DNA from: Schaalia georgiae DSM 6843
Lineage (GTDB): Bacteria > Actinomycetota > Actinomycetes > Actinomycetales > Actinomycetaceae
Assembly (NCBI RefSeq): GCF_000429245.1
Contig: NZ_KE386870.1
Span: 1 to 64,000, forward strand
DNA: 64,000 nucleotides
Direction: 5' to 3'
Shown: one piece after another, positions 6,923-15,653 of the stretch
How the letters are laid out: every line of letters begins with the position of its first letter
Position numbering within the stretch: position 1 is the first letter of the stretch
Translations under genes and position numbers: made by a program
Notes under the pieces: model-generated
What the model saw: the letters and a program-made list of their open reading frames with translations, nothing else
Databases searched by the model: none
Told to the model about the DNA's origin: nothing

Positions 6923-7699
6923 ATGACACGATATGACCTCAAGGGGCGCATCGCGGTGGTCACCGGTGCCACCGGCGCCATCGGATCCGCGGTGGTGCGC
7001 GCCCTGGTCGAGGGTGGCGCGGGCGTTGCCATCATCGCGAGGGGCCGCCGCCGCCTCGAGCGCCTGCGGGGCAGGCTCCCCGACGACGCGCGGGTGGTCG
7101 TGTGCCCCGCCGACGTGTCCAGCGCCTACGAGCTTGTGGAGGCCAGGGAGCGCGTGCACCGGGAGCTGGGCGTCCCCGACCTGGTGGTGACCGCCGCCGG
7201 GGTGCGCCGCGCCGCCCTCTTCGAGGACGCCGTCCCCGCCGACTGGAACCTCATGCTCAACACCAACGTGCGCGGGACCCTGCAGGCCGTTCAGATCTTC
7301 GCCCACGACGTGCTGGCCGCGGGCGAGGCGGGGGAGTGCGCCGACATCGTCACCTTCGCCACCGCGCCCGCCCACGAGCGCCAGCAGGCGTACTCGGTGT
7401 TCTCCTCCTTCGGCGCCGCCCTGTCGCAGTTCTCCAAGCACTTGCGCGCCGAGTACGGCCCCCGGGGAGTGCGCGTGCACCACATCGAGTCCCTGTACAC
7501 GGCGGGCAGTTTCTTCACCCACGGCAACCTGGGCGCGGACCGGTCCACCAGCGCCCACCATGACATCCTGCCCGACGACATCGAGTACATCGAGCCGATC
7601 GGCACGCAGCACCTGGCCAGTGAGGTCGCCTTCATGGTGTCGCTGCCCGCGCACGTCAACTTCGCCAACGCGGTGGTTCAACCGACGAGGAGCCATTGA
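6923..7699 (+). CDS. SDR-fold protein lacking the catalytic Lys (first gene of antiporter operon)
   Basis: The 258-residue protein has the SDR nucleotide-binding motif TGATGAIGSAV (residues 14-24), an AAG in place of NNAG, and LNTNVRGTLQ. The active-site region reads QQAYSVFSSFGAALSQFSK. The usual YxxxK is therefore YxxxS, and no Lys aligns even if a three-residue insertion is allowed. The preceding Ser is also not obvious (IVTFATAPAHER). It may bind NAD(P) without normal catalysis. ATG 6923 has GAGGAA 8 nt upstream. The stop abuts the ATG of the NhaA gene with no gap, implying translational coupling. What it does with the antiporter is inference: a redox or nucleotide sensor is possible. Confidence 0.8.
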   Translation: MTRYDLKGRIAVVTGATGAIGSAVVRALVEGGAGVAIIARGRRRLERLRGRLPDDARVVVCPADVSSAYELVEARERVHRELGVPDLVVTAAGVRRAALFEDAVPADWNLMLNTNVRGTLQAVQIFAHDVLAAGEAGECADIVTFATAPAHERQQAYSVFSSFGAALSQFSKHLRAEYGPRGVRVHHIESLYTAGSFFTHGNLGADRSTSAHHDILPDDIEYIEPIGTQHLASEVAFMVSLPAHVNFANAVVQPTRSH

Positions 7700-9562
7700 A
7701 TGAGGCGGATCAGCACAGTCCGCGACGCTCTCAAGGCGTTCGCGGCGCGCGAGGCGTCCGGGGCGCTGCTGCTGCTCGCGGCCGCCGCCGTCGCCCTGGT
7801 CTGGGCGAACGCGGGCGCCCTGGGCTACGAGGCGTTCTGGAACGCGCGCCTGTCAGTCCACCTGGGCCCTTGGGGCATCGACATGTCCTTGCGGCACTGG
7901 ATCAACGACGGCCTGATGATGATGTTCTTCCTGCTGGTCAGCCTGGAGGTCAAACACGACTTCGTGATGGGCGAGCTGCGGGAATGGCGCCGCGCCTGCG
8001 TGCCCGTGCTGGCGGCGGTCTGCGGCCTGGTCGTCCCCGCCGTCGTGTTCGGGGTCATCAATGCGGGCGGCCCCCACGCGGGCGCCTGGGGCATCGTGAT
8101 CTCCACGGACACCGCATTCGTGGTGGGGATCCTGGCGGCGTTCGGCAAACGGCTCCCCGTTCAGCTGCGCTCCTTCCTGGTGACGCTGGCGGTCGTCGAC
8201 GACGTGGGCGCGCTCGCGGTCATCGCGACTGTGTACACCGACACCGTCCGCCTGGTCCCCTTGGCGGGCGCCCTGCTGGTCGCCTCCGCGCTCTACGCCG
8301 TCCAGCGGGCCCGCGTGTGCCGCGCCTCCGTGTACATCGTCTTCGGGGCGCTGCTGTGGCTGCTCTTCCTGGCCTCTGGGGTGCACGCGACCATCGCGGG
8401 TGTCGTCCTGGGGCTGCTCATGCCCGTCTTCCCGCCCGAGCGCTCCGCGCTGCTCACGGCGGAGGAACTCACCCAGCGGTTCCGCCGCGCCCCCACGGCC
8501 CTGACCGGTAGGAACGCGGTGTACGGGATCCTGCGGGCGGTCTCCATCAACGAGCGCCACCAGCTGAGCATGGCCCCCATCGTCAGTCTCTTCGTAGTCC
8601 CTGTGTTCGCGCTGTCGAACGCGGGGGTCGCCATCTCACGGGACACATTGGTCCACGCCCTCCACTCGCCGCTGACGTGGGGCATCGTCGCCGGCCTCGT
8701 CGCAGGCAAATACGTCGGAGCCCTCGGGGCGTCGGTCCTGGCCTCCAAGACCAGGATCGGCGAACTCGCTCCCGGCCTGGGTCTGCGCCACATCAACGGC
8801 GGCGCGATGCTCACGGGCATCGGCTTCACGATCTCGCTGTTCATCATCGACCTGGCCATCGAGGACGGCGCGGCGCAGGCGGACGCCCGTATCGGGGTGC
8901 TCGCCGCCTCCCTCCTCGCGGCCCTCCTCGGCGCCCTCGTGCTCGCCCTCACCGCCTTCCTCGACGCCCGGCGAGCGCCCGCCCGGACCCGCCTCACGAG
9001 GCCGGTGGACCCCCGGCGCGACCACATCGCCGGGAACCCCGCCTCGGCCCTCACCCTGGTCCAGTACGGGCAACTGGGCTGCCTCGAGGACGGCGCCACC
9101 GTCGAACTGCTCCGCGAGGTGCGCGACCACTTCGACAACGACCTGCGCCTGGTCTTCCGCCACAACCCCCTGGGCGACCCGGGGGCCGAGCAGGCCGCCG
9201 AGATGCTCGAAGCGGTGGCCTCCCAGAGTCCCGACCTCTTCGAACCGGTGCGCGTGGAAGTGGCGCGCCTGTGCGACGAGGCGGACCTCGACCGGGACGT
9301 GCTGCGCCGGGCAGCGGTGGAGATGGGCGCGAACCTGGCGCGCCTCGACGCGCAGATGCTGCAGCGCCCGCACATCGGGCGCGTCCACGACGACGCCGAC
9401 GATGCCGCGAGCATGGGCCTGACCCGCGCGCCCGCCTTCTTCATCGGCGAGGAACTCTACCAGGGCGAGCACACGCCCGAGGCACTGATCGAGGCCCTCG
9501 AAGCGGCCAGGGCCGCGCTCGATCCCAGAACAGCAGCGCGTACCGCAGGGGAGCATGACTGA
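7700..9562 (+). CDS. nhaA: NhaA-type Na+/H+ antiporter with C-terminal thioredoxin-like domain
   Basis: Residues 1-425 are NhaA. The segment LRHWINDGLMMMFFLLVSLEVKHDFVMGEL is followed by STDTAFVVGILAAFG with the Asp equivalent to the NhaA D133, then LAVVDDVGALAVIA with the paired Asp (about 166-167) that exchange Na+ and H+. A glycine-rich RHINGGAMLTGIGFTISLFI end completes it. Residues about 430-615 form a DsbA/thioredoxin-like domain (LTLVQYGQLGCLEDGATVELL...RAPAFFIGEELYQGEHTPEALI). NhaA-thioredoxin fusions are known in actinobacteria, but their usual CPYC is here GCLED, so the disulfide pair is missing. It is the middle gene of an SDR-nhaA-SDR operon; its TGA overlaps the next ATG by 1 nt. 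It acts in the cytoplasmic membrane. Confidence 0.9.
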   Translation: MRRISTVRDALKAFAAREASGALLLLAAAAVALVWANAGALGYEAFWNARLSVHLGPWGIDMSLRHWINDGLMMMFFLLVSLEVKHDFVMGELREWRRACVPVLAAVCGLVVPAVVFGVINAGGPHAGAWGIVISTDTAFVVGILAAFGKRLPVQLRSFLVTLAVVDDVGALAVIATVYTDTVRLVPLAGALLVASALYAVQRARVCRASVYIVFGALLWLLFLASGVHATIAGVVLGLLMPVFPPERSALLTAEELTQRFRRAPTALTGRNAVYGILRAVSINERHQLSMAPIVSLFVVPVFALSNAGVAISRDTLVHALHSPLTWGIVAGLVAGKYVGALGASVLASKTRIGELAPGLGLRHINGGAMLTGIGFTISLFIIDLAIEDGAAQADARIGVLAASLLAALLGALVLALTAFLDARRAPARTRLTRPVDPRRDHIAGNPASALTLVQYGQLGCLEDGATVELLREVRDHFDNDLRLVFRHNPLGDPGAEQAAEMLEAVASQSPDLFEPVRVEVARLCDEADLDRDVLRRAAVEMGANLARLDAQMLQRPHIGRVHDDADDAASMGLTRAPAFFIGEELYQGEHTPEALIEALEAARAALDPRTAARTAGEHD

Positions 9563-10269
9563 TGAGCAAGAGAACGATCGTGATCGCCGGAGGGGCGCAC
9601 GGCATCGGCCTGGCCGTCGCACGGGCGGCTGCCGCGCAGGGCGACGAGGCGGTCATCGTCGACCGGGTCCCCCCGTCGGGCACCGTCGACGCCCGCTTCG
9701 TCCGCGTCGACCTGTCCAGTGCCCGCCAGGTCGAGGAGGCCCTGGGTTCGCTCGCCAAGTCCGAGGACCGCATCGACGCGCTCGTGGTGGCTGCGGGCCG
9801 CGCTGCCAACGGCGCCCTGGGGGACAGGCCCGCCCACGAGTGGAGTGAGCACCTGTCCAACGACGTGCTCTCCGTGGTGGTGCCCACCAGGGTGATGCTG
9901 CCAGCCCTCATCCAGACAGGGCGGGACTACGGCGTCGCAGACATCGTGGTCATCGGCTCGATCGCCGGCGACACCGCCTTCAAGAACGCCGTCGTGTACG
10001 GGGCCGGGTCGGCGGCCCGCAACAGTTTCGGCGAGCAGCTGCGCGTGGAGCTGCGCCACGAGAACGTGCGGGTGCGCTCCATCCACCTGGGCTACGTGCG
10101 GACCCGGGCGATCGAGGCGATCAAGCCCACGGTCCTGGAGAGCCCCTTCGCGGACACTCCGCTGACCCCCGAGGACGTGTCAGCGGTGATCATGCACGAG
10201 CTCGACCAGCCCGCCCACGTCAGCACCCACGACATCGTCCTGGTGCCCACATTGCAGGGCTGGGCGTAG
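9562..10269 (+). CDS. SDR-fold protein lacking the catalytic Lys (third gene of antiporter operon)
   Basis: The 235-residue protein keeps the SDR cofactor loop (VIAGGAHGIGLAVARA, residues 6-21) and VVIGSIAGDTAF, which supplies the structural Ser. The usual YxxxK is VYGAGSAARNSFGEQLR: Tyr followed by Ser at +4, aligned without gaps to normal YSASKAALNSF text. Catalysis by the standard proton relay is therefore unlikely, while nucleotide binding is plausible. It overlaps nhaA by 1 nt (TGATG). It is followed by a GC-rich hairpin, so it ends the operon. It resembles the first gene of the operon only at fold level, so a simple tandem duplication is not obvious. Confidence 0.8.
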   Translation: MSKRTIVIAGGAHGIGLAVARAAAAQGDEAVIVDRVPPSGTVDARFVRVDLSSARQVEEALGSLAKSEDRIDALVVAAGRAANGALGDRPAHEWSEHLSNDVLSVVVPTRVMLPALIQTGRDYGVADIVVIGSIAGDTAFKNAVVYGAGSAARNSFGEQLRVELRHENVRVRSIHLGYVRTRAIEAIKPTVLESPFADTPLTPEDVSAVIMHELDQPAHVSTHDIVLVPTLQGWA

Positions 10270-10310
10270 CCCCGCGCTTCCACGGGTCCCGCTTCGGGGC
10301 CGCGCGGGGC
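10269..10310 (+). terminator. GC-rich hairpin after the SDR-NhaA-SDR operon
   Basis: GCCCCGCGC (10269-10277) pairs with GCGCGGGGC (10302-10310) around an inner GC-rich loop, directly after the stop codon. There is no T-run, so it may act as a weak or factor-dependent terminator. Confidence 0.45.
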
Positions 10311-10446
10311 CGACCGGAGCCCCTTGGCGCGGATTGATAGCGAAATGGCGCGTTCTGCCCGCGATGGGGCGCCCCGCGCCGTCTAGGCTGAATACACGAG
10401 CGCGGAAGGGGCCGGACCGGTCCCGCGAACGTGAACGGAGGCCAAC

Positions 10447-11268
10447 GTGGAACCCCGAGTCATCCTCATCACTGGTGCGTCGTCAGGAATAGGGCGCGCC
10501 GCCGCCCGCACCCTGGCGCGCAAAGGCCACATCGTCTACGGGGCCGCCCGCCGGTTGGGGAGGATCGAGGCGCTCGTGGCGGACGGGGTGCGGCCCGTGG
10601 AACTCGACATCACCGACGAGGGCGCCTGCCGCGCCGCCGTCGGCCGCGTCCTCGCCGAGCAGGGGCGCGTCGACGTGCTCGTCAACAACGCCGGATACGG
10701 TTCCTACGGCGCCGTCGAGGACGTCGCGCTGGCCGAGGCGCGCCGGCAGTTCGAGGTGAACGTGTTCGGGGCCGCCGCCCTCGTGAAGGCGGTCGCGCCC
10801 GGCATGCGCGAGCGGCGCTCGGGCACGATCATCAACGTCTCCTCAATGGGCGGCCGCCTCGTCGTCTCCCGCATGGGGGCGTGGTACCACGCCACCAAGT
10901 ACGCCCTGGAGGCCCTCTCGGACGCGCTGCGCGTGGAATTGGCGGACTTCGGCATCCGCGTCGTCCTCATCGAGCCGGGCGCCATCAGAACGCAGTGGGG
11001 CGCCATCGCCGCCGACCACCTCGAAGAATCGTCGAAAGGCGGCGCTTACGAGGCCCGGGCCGCCAGGACCGCCGCCGTCATGCGCCGCCTCTACTCCTCC
11101 CCGGTGATCTCGGCCCCGCACGTGGTCGTCCGCGCGATGGAGAGGGCGATCAGCGCGCCCAGGCCCAGGACGCGCTACCTCATCGGATTCGGCGCCAAAC
11201 CCGTGGTGGCGCTGCGGGCGCTCCTGCCCGCGCGCGCCTTCGACTGGATCGTGAAGCGCACCAGCTAG
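10447..11268 (+). CDS. Short-chain dehydrogenase/reductase
   Basis: This 273-residue classical SDR has everything expected: the cofactor loop TGASSGIGRAAARTLA, VLVNNAGYGSYGAV, the catalytic Ser (IINVSSMGG) and YHATKYALEALSDALRVEL with an intact YxxxK. This contrasts with the two SDRs just upstream. The C-terminus (RTRYLIGFGAKPVVALRALLPARAFDWIV) resembles membrane-associated retinol-dehydrogenase-like or DltE-type SDRs. It starts with GTG 10447, with GGAGG just upstream; a TAGGCT box (about 10384) may be its -10. An AraC-type regulator follows 7 nt after the stop, so the two form an operon. Substrate is unknown. Confidence 0.88.
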   Translation: MEPRVILITGASSGIGRAAARTLARKGHIVYGAARRLGRIEALVADGVRPVELDITDEGACRAAVGRVLAEQGRVDVLVNNAGYGSYGAVEDVALAEARRQFEVNVFGAAALVKAVAPGMRERRSGTIINVSSMGGRLVVSRMGAWYHATKYALEALSDALRVELADFGIRVVLIEPGAIRTQWGAIAADHLEESSKGGAYEARAARTAAVMRRLYSSPVISAPHVVVRAMERAISAPRPRTRYLIGFGAKPVVALRALLPARAFDWIVKRTS

Positions 11269-11275
11269 GGCGGCG

Positions 11276-12280
11276 ATGGACTACGTGCTCGACGGGCAGT
11301 ACACCCGCCTGCTGCGCAACGCGGGCATCGACCCGTCGCGCCTGCTCCGGGCGGCGGGCCTGCCCGGCGACGCCCTCGTCGGCCCCAGGCCGGTGCTCGC
11401 GCCCGCCCAGCACAACGCCCTCATCGAAGCGCTCAGCCGCCTCGCCGGCGGCGCGAAAGGCGCGATAGCGCTGGCGACGGGGAAGGGGGTCGAACGCTTC
11501 TCACCGCCGGTCCTCGCGGCCTACTGCGCCGACGACGCGCTGCAGTGCCTTGAGCGGCTGGCCCGGTACAAACCGCTCATCGGACCGGTGCGGTTCACGG
11601 TGGAGCGGGAGGCGTCGGCAGTGGGCGTCGTCATAACAGCGGAGGGGGACGCGTCCCCGGTGCCCGCCTTCCAGGTGCTCGTCGAGACCGCCTTCCTGCT
11701 GGGAATCATCCGCTCGGCGACCGGGGAGCCCGTCAACGCGCTGGCCGCCACGATGGTGGAGCCCCCTCAAGGCGAGGACCTGGCGGAAATGGAGGAGTAC
11801 CTCGGATGCCCCCTCCGGGCCGGGGCCGTCGACCGCCTGGTGCTGCGCGCGGCCGACGCCACTCTCCCCTTCACCACCTCCCACCGGAGCATGTGGGAGT
11901 ACCTCGAACCCGAACTCAGCCGCCGCCTCGCCGACTTGCACTTGGGCGCGTCGATGGCGCAGAGGGTCCGCGCCTGCCTCGTCGAGCTGCTGCCCTCGGG
12001 CAGGTGCGCCGCTGGCGACGCCGCCCGCCGCCTCGGCGTCAGCCGCCGCACCCTGCAGCGCCGACTCGGCCAGGAGGGAACCACCTTCTCGAAGGAACTC
12101 GCCTCGCTCCGCCACGACCTGGCGCTCGGCTACCTCTCGCACGCGGAGATGGGGGTCCGGGAGGTCGCCTACCTGCTGGGGTACCTGGAGACGAACTCCT
12201 TCCTCCGTGCTTTCCGGACGTGGACGGGCACCGGTGTGGGGCAATGGCGGGCAGCGCACGGCAGCGGGGCTCCCGCGTGA
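11276..12280 (+). CDS. AraC-family regulator with arabinose-binding-like N-terminal domain
   Basis: The 334-residue protein matches the OruR/ArgR-like branch of AraC regulators. An N-terminal ligand domain of the Arabinose_bd type covers about residues 15-200 (LLRNAGIDPSRLLRAAGLPG and SFSPPVLAAYCADDALQ-like text). A double helix-turn-helix follows (AARRLGVSRRTLQRRLGQEG, VREVAYLLGYLETNSFLRAFRTWTG, residues 245-325). It would sense a small molecule and control the upstream SDR gene and perhaps others. It starts 7 nt after the SDR stop with a weak AGGGCGG site, consistent with co-transcription. Confidence 0.87.
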   Translation: MDYVLDGQYTRLLRNAGIDPSRLLRAAGLPGDALVGPRPVLAPAQHNALIEALSRLAGGAKGAIALATGKGVERFSPPVLAAYCADDALQCLERLARYKPLIGPVRFTVEREASAVGVVITAEGDASPVPAFQVLVETAFLLGIIRSATGEPVNALAATMVEPPQGEDLAEMEEYLGCPLRAGAVDRLVLRAADATLPFTTSHRSMWEYLEPELSRRLADLHLGASMAQRVRACLVELLPSGRCAAGDAARRLGVSRRTLQRRLGQEGTTFSKELASLRHDLALGYLSHAEMGVREVAYLLGYLETNSFLRAFRTWTGTGVGQWRAAHGSGAPA

Positions 12281-12348
12281 TGGGCTGCGCCGCGCGGCCG
12301 GAGCCGGATCTGTAGGCTTGGGGGCGACGTCGCTGAAAGGGGAACGCC

Positions 12349-13203
12349 ATGGGTCTGGACGCCGTGGTTCCGTGCCGGTGCTTCGAGGACGGGCTGCTCG
12401 CGGACCCGCCCGCCGGTATCGGCGAACTGGTGCGCACCTCTTACGGCGAACTTGCCGTCAGGGCTTTCGAGGAGGAGGGGTTGGACGACCAGACCGCGGC
12501 CTCCTTCAGCCCCGGCGCCCAAGACGCGCTCCGCCGCTTCAACGAGTGGGCGAAGGCGCCGTGCGCCCACAAGTGGGGGTACGCGTGGGCCGAACAGATC
12601 GGCAACTGGGCGATGGTGAGGGAGTTCCGCTCGCTGGTGGGCCTGCTGGGCGGGCGCGCCCGGTACCCGCACCTGGACGCGCTGCTGCCGTCGGACAACG
12701 AGGGGTGCCTGGCCGTCGACCGGATGCCCGCGGTGAGGGCAGAGCTGGAGGACTTCTACGCGCGGGTGGTGGAGGCGCAGGCGTGGGCGCTCGTGGCCGA
12801 CGGGTACGACGACCCCCTGTTCTACTGCGTCGATGCCGACATCTCGTGGTGGCGCTCCTACCGCACCCCGGAGGGCGCGGACGTGGGGGTCCTGATGGAC
12901 TCCGATGCCGTCGTGTTCATCGAGGACGGGGGAACGGGGATCGCGACCCGCCGCTTCGTCCAGGTCTGGGAGGAGCCCTCCGACCAGTCGGACGAGCGCC
13001 CTGTGCGCATCGAGTTCCTCGACCGGCGCGGCACTGTCCACCTGCCCTCGCCGCTCGTCCACGGCCAGCGGGACCGCGTCGAGTGCCGCGTCGAGGCCCG
13101 CACCGCCCCTTTCTTGGACGACGGCGAGTACTGGGCTGGGAAGCGCCTCATGGAGGGGATCGACGCCGCCCTGGCGGTCGGCCAGCCGATGTACTGGCGG
13201 TGA
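12349..13203 (+). CDS. Conserved-looking hypothetical protein
   Basis: This 284-residue soluble protein has no signal peptide or membrane helix. It opens MGLDAVVPCRCFEDG with a CRC-type cysteine pair, and contains a Trp-rich mid region (WAKAPCAHKWGYAWAEQIGNWAMVREF). A well-ordered C-terminal half follows (VDADISWWRSYRTPEGADVGVLMDSDAVVF and VRIEFLDRRGTVHLPSPL). Codon usage is normal for the window. GAAAGG lies 8 nt before ATG 12349, and a TAGGCT box (about 12313) may be its promoter. I do not recognise a family. An immunity or DUF-type cytosolic protein is possible but not supported further. Confidence 0.7.
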   Translation: MGLDAVVPCRCFEDGLLADPPAGIGELVRTSYGELAVRAFEEEGLDDQTAASFSPGAQDALRRFNEWAKAPCAHKWGYAWAEQIGNWAMVREFRSLVGLLGGRARYPHLDALLPSDNEGCLAVDRMPAVRAELEDFYARVVEAQAWALVADGYDDPLFYCVDADISWWRSYRTPEGADVGVLMDSDAVVFIEDGGTGIATRRFVQVWEEPSDQSDERPVRIEFLDRRGTVHLPSPLVHGQRDRVECRVEARTAPFLDDGEYWAGKRLMEGIDAALAVGQPMYWR

Positions 13204-13378
13204 GGGGCACTGCGGATGTGATGCGCTCTATCCAGCACCGTTGCGTGGTCGGCGCCGGATACCGTCGGTTCCATCCAAGAACCGAATCGTGGCGCTGGTG
13301 GCCCGTGACGGGTGGCCGGGCACCGAAGTCCTGCGCGGGGCGCGCTGTTCACTCTGGTGGCGCCCGTGCGCTCCGGAC

Positions 13379-13561
13379 TGGTCCAAAATGCGTCTGGGCT
13401 TCGCTGCGTTCTGCCGGTGCCGACGTCTGTTGGTCCAAAATGCGTCTGGGCTAACCCGGATTCGGTGAATTTGGCCGTTTCGCCGGAGACTCAGACGCAT
13501 TTTGGACCACTCGACTGTCGGGTCTCCGTTCCCACTCGAGACTCAGACGCATTTTGGACCA
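13379..13561. repeat. Four copies of a GGTCCAAAATGCGTCTG element, two direct and two inverted
   Basis: TGGTCCAAAATGCGTCTGGG begins at 13379 and again at 13431. The inverse, CAGACGCATTTTGGACCA, lies at 13492-13509 and 13544-13561. The 470-bp gap between two converging genes holds nothing else. Opposed copies can fold into long hairpins, so this could act as a bidirectional terminator or be a REP/MITE-like remnant. Confidence 0.8.
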
Positions 13562-13672
13562 CAACCGCGGGCGGCCCTGCGATTCGGGTGCCTGACCAGC
13601 GTCTTACCAGCGTCGAGCTCCTGAACGCGCCCTTCGGGTGGGGCGTGAGGAGGCCGCGGAGCAGGAAGGGGC

Positions 13673-14605
13673 CTACGCCTCGTTGAGCTCCCCGAATGGG
13701 ATGTGGACACTGGGCGTCGAGCGCGAGGCCGTGTCCACGTGGCGGCGCTGGTCGTCGAAGAAGATGTGCGGCCGCAGAGTCCCCAAGACGGGCCCCTTGT
13801 CGATTCCGCCCAGGAAGAACGCGTCGTTGACGCGCAGTCCCCACCCACGGATCGAGTTGATCGCGCGCTCGTGCGCGGGAGCGCTGCGCGCCGTCACGAC
13901 GGCGACGCGGACCCTGCGCTCGTAGCCGTCAGGATCGGCGTCGCGCTTGGCGTCCTCGATCCGCTGGATGTGGTTGATCTTCTCCAGGAAGGTCGCCAGC
14001 GGCCCCTTGGGGAGGGGCACGTCGGCCAGGGCGCTCTCGTTCTCCTGGTACGCCTCCAGCGTCCCCTCCTGGTAGATCCTCTCGGAGGAGTCGTCGGCCA
14101 GAACGCCGTCGAAGTCGAAGGCGATGCGTAGATCGGTGCCCCCGTCGTCGTCCACTGCGCGCCCCACGACGCGGCCAGCCGCGAACCCCATGCGGATCGC
14201 CTTGCGCACGTCGGCCTCGTTGGCCGACAGGAACAGGGACATGCGCAGCGGTTCCATGAAACGGTAGGGAGCGTGGCCCTGCATGAAGATCGCGCGCGTG
14301 ATGTCCAAGCCGTGGTGTTCGACTGAGCGCATGACGCGCAGCCCCGTCTCCGGGTCGTTGCGCGACAGGACGACCACCTCGACCAGGCGCTCGTCCTCGG
14401 ACAGGTCGTTGAGGGCCAGGAGGCGCCGGATGAAGGGGAAGGCCACCCCCGGTCCCAGCGCGTCGTCGATGTGATCGCGCTGGTATTCGCGGTACTTCTG
14501 CTCGCCTTCCTGGCGGAACACCGCGTCCGACGCCCCCAAGTCGAAGAGCGCGCTGGAGGCGACCCCGATGACGAGGGCGCGCTCCAGATCCAGCTTCCCG
14601 GGCAT
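13673..14605 (-). CDS. 5'-nucleotidase (cytosolic, cN-I-like)
   Basis: The 310-residue protein matches the bacterial 5'-nucleotidase family related to eukaryotic cN-I. It has LVIGVASSALFDL with an E/D-rich following segment, VVVLSRNDPETGLRVMRSVEHHGLDI, and an HAD-type nucleophile motif in the middle, IAFDFDGVLADDSSERIYQ. Asp residues near the end (HIFFDDQRRHV) bind Mg2+. It would dephosphorylate nucleoside monophosphates in the cytosol. Stop and start are clear (ATG 14605, with AAAGGAGG just upstream). It is monocistronic and ends toward the repeat cluster. Confidence 0.88.
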   Translation of the reverse strand: MPGKLDLERALVIGVASSALFDLGASDAVFRQEGEQKYREYQRDHIDDALGPGVAFPFIRRLLALNDLSEDERLVEVVVLSRNDPETGLRVMRSVEHHGLDITRAIFMQGHAPYRFMEPLRMSLFLSANEADVRKAIRMGFAAGRVVGRAVDDDGGTDLRIAFDFDGVLADDSSERIYQEGTLEAYQENESALADVPLPKGPLATFLEKINHIQRIEDAKRDADPDGYERRVRVAVVTARSAPAHERAINSIRGWGLRVNDAFFLGGIDKGPVLGTLRPHIFFDDQRRHVDTASRSTPSVHIPFGELNEA

Positions 14606-14861
14606 CGCGCCTCCTTTCTCTCACTACGGGCTCCGCGCCCTTGCGGACAAGGGTAGCGGTGCCGGTGCGCGCCTGCGCCGCCTTGCCCCCTCCGCCGGGC
14701 GCGGACCGCGTTCCTGGACCCGCGTTTCCGGGCGCTGCCCGCGTTGCCCGGTGCGGCCTGATCCCCGTGTGCGGACCGTACGGCTGGCGTCCGCCGTGCG
14801 CGTCGGCACGGCGGCTCTCCGCCTGGCTGCCACCCGCGTCCCGCCGTGCGACCATGGGGGC

Positions 14862-15587
14862 ATGACGAATCTGGCAGGAACATTCTCCTCGCTCGCCGCC
14901 GCGCGCCACTCCGTCCGCGCGTTCAAGCCCGGCCCCGTCCCCTCCGATGTCCTGGACGCGATACTGGCCGATGCCTCGGCCGCGCCCAGCTGGTCGAACA
15001 CGCGCCCCTTCGCCCTCGCCCTGGCCACCGGCGAGCGGGCCGACCGGCTCCGCGCCGCCTACACGGAGGAGTTCGACCGGACCCTGGACGTCCAGCACCG
15101 CAAACCACTCGCCGCCGCGAAACTCGTCCTCTCCGGCCACGCCCCCGACGGCGACTACAAGGTGTGGAAGCACTACCCCGAGGACCTGCGCCCCCACCAG
15201 ATCGAGGTGGCGCGCCTGCTGTACGGCGCCTACGGGGTGGAGCGCCACGACCACGAGGGCCGCGACCGCGCCAACCGGCGCAATGCGGTCGCCTTTGACG
15301 CCCCCGTCATCGGTTTCGCCTTCGTCCACAAGGGGTTGATGCCCTTCTCCGCGTTGGATGCGGGCATCATGCTTCAGACCCTGTGGCTATCGGCCAAGGC
15401 CCACGGAGTGGACTCGTGCCCCCTGGGGATCCTGGCTGCGTGGCGGCGCCCCGTCGACGCAGAGTTCGACGTGCCCCGCAACTACGCGCTCATCACCGGT
15501 TTCGCGCTCGGCTACGCCGATCAGGAGGCGCCCGTCAATGCCTTCCGCGCCCCGCGCCGCCCTGTTTCCCTGATCCAGGGGCGTTGA
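14862..15587 (+). CDS. Nitroreductase-family FMN oxidoreductase
   Basis: The 241-residue protein has the nitroreductase layout. FMN contacts lie in AARHSVRAFKPGPV and APSWSNTRPFALAL near the N-terminus, DAGIMLQTLWLSAKAHGVDSCPLG forms the flavin pocket and helix, and ALITGFALGYAD is at the end. It would use NAD(P)H to reduce nitroaromatics or quinones in the cytosol. The ATG at 14862 is the first usable one, since an ATG at 14853 runs into a stop within three codons. No clear ribosome site is present. The gene diverges from the 5'-nucleotidase. Confidence 0.87.
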   Translation: MTNLAGTFSSLAAARHSVRAFKPGPVPSDVLDAILADASAAPSWSNTRPFALALATGERADRLRAAYTEEFDRTLDVQHRKPLAAAKLVLSGHAPDGDYKVWKHYPEDLRPHQIEVARLLYGAYGVERHDHEGRDRANRRNAVAFDAPVIGFAFVHKGLMPFSALDAGIMLQTLWLSAKAHGVDSCPLGILAAWRRPVDAEFDVPRNYALITGFALGYADQEAPVNAFRAPRRPVSLIQGR

Positions 15588-15653
15588 CGCCGCAGGAAAG
15601 CGCCCGTCCCGCCACCGGGCCCGGGCCGTCGCCCCCGTCCCAATGGACGGCGG

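Noticed and set aside
6519-6929. A 136-residue minus-strand frame in the gap before the SDR-NhaA operon
   Set aside because: It has only Arg/Pro/Gly text and covers the ribosome site of the SDR gene.
13379-13561. CRISPR-like array
   Set aside because: The four blocks change orientation, spacing is unequal, and no cas gene is present.
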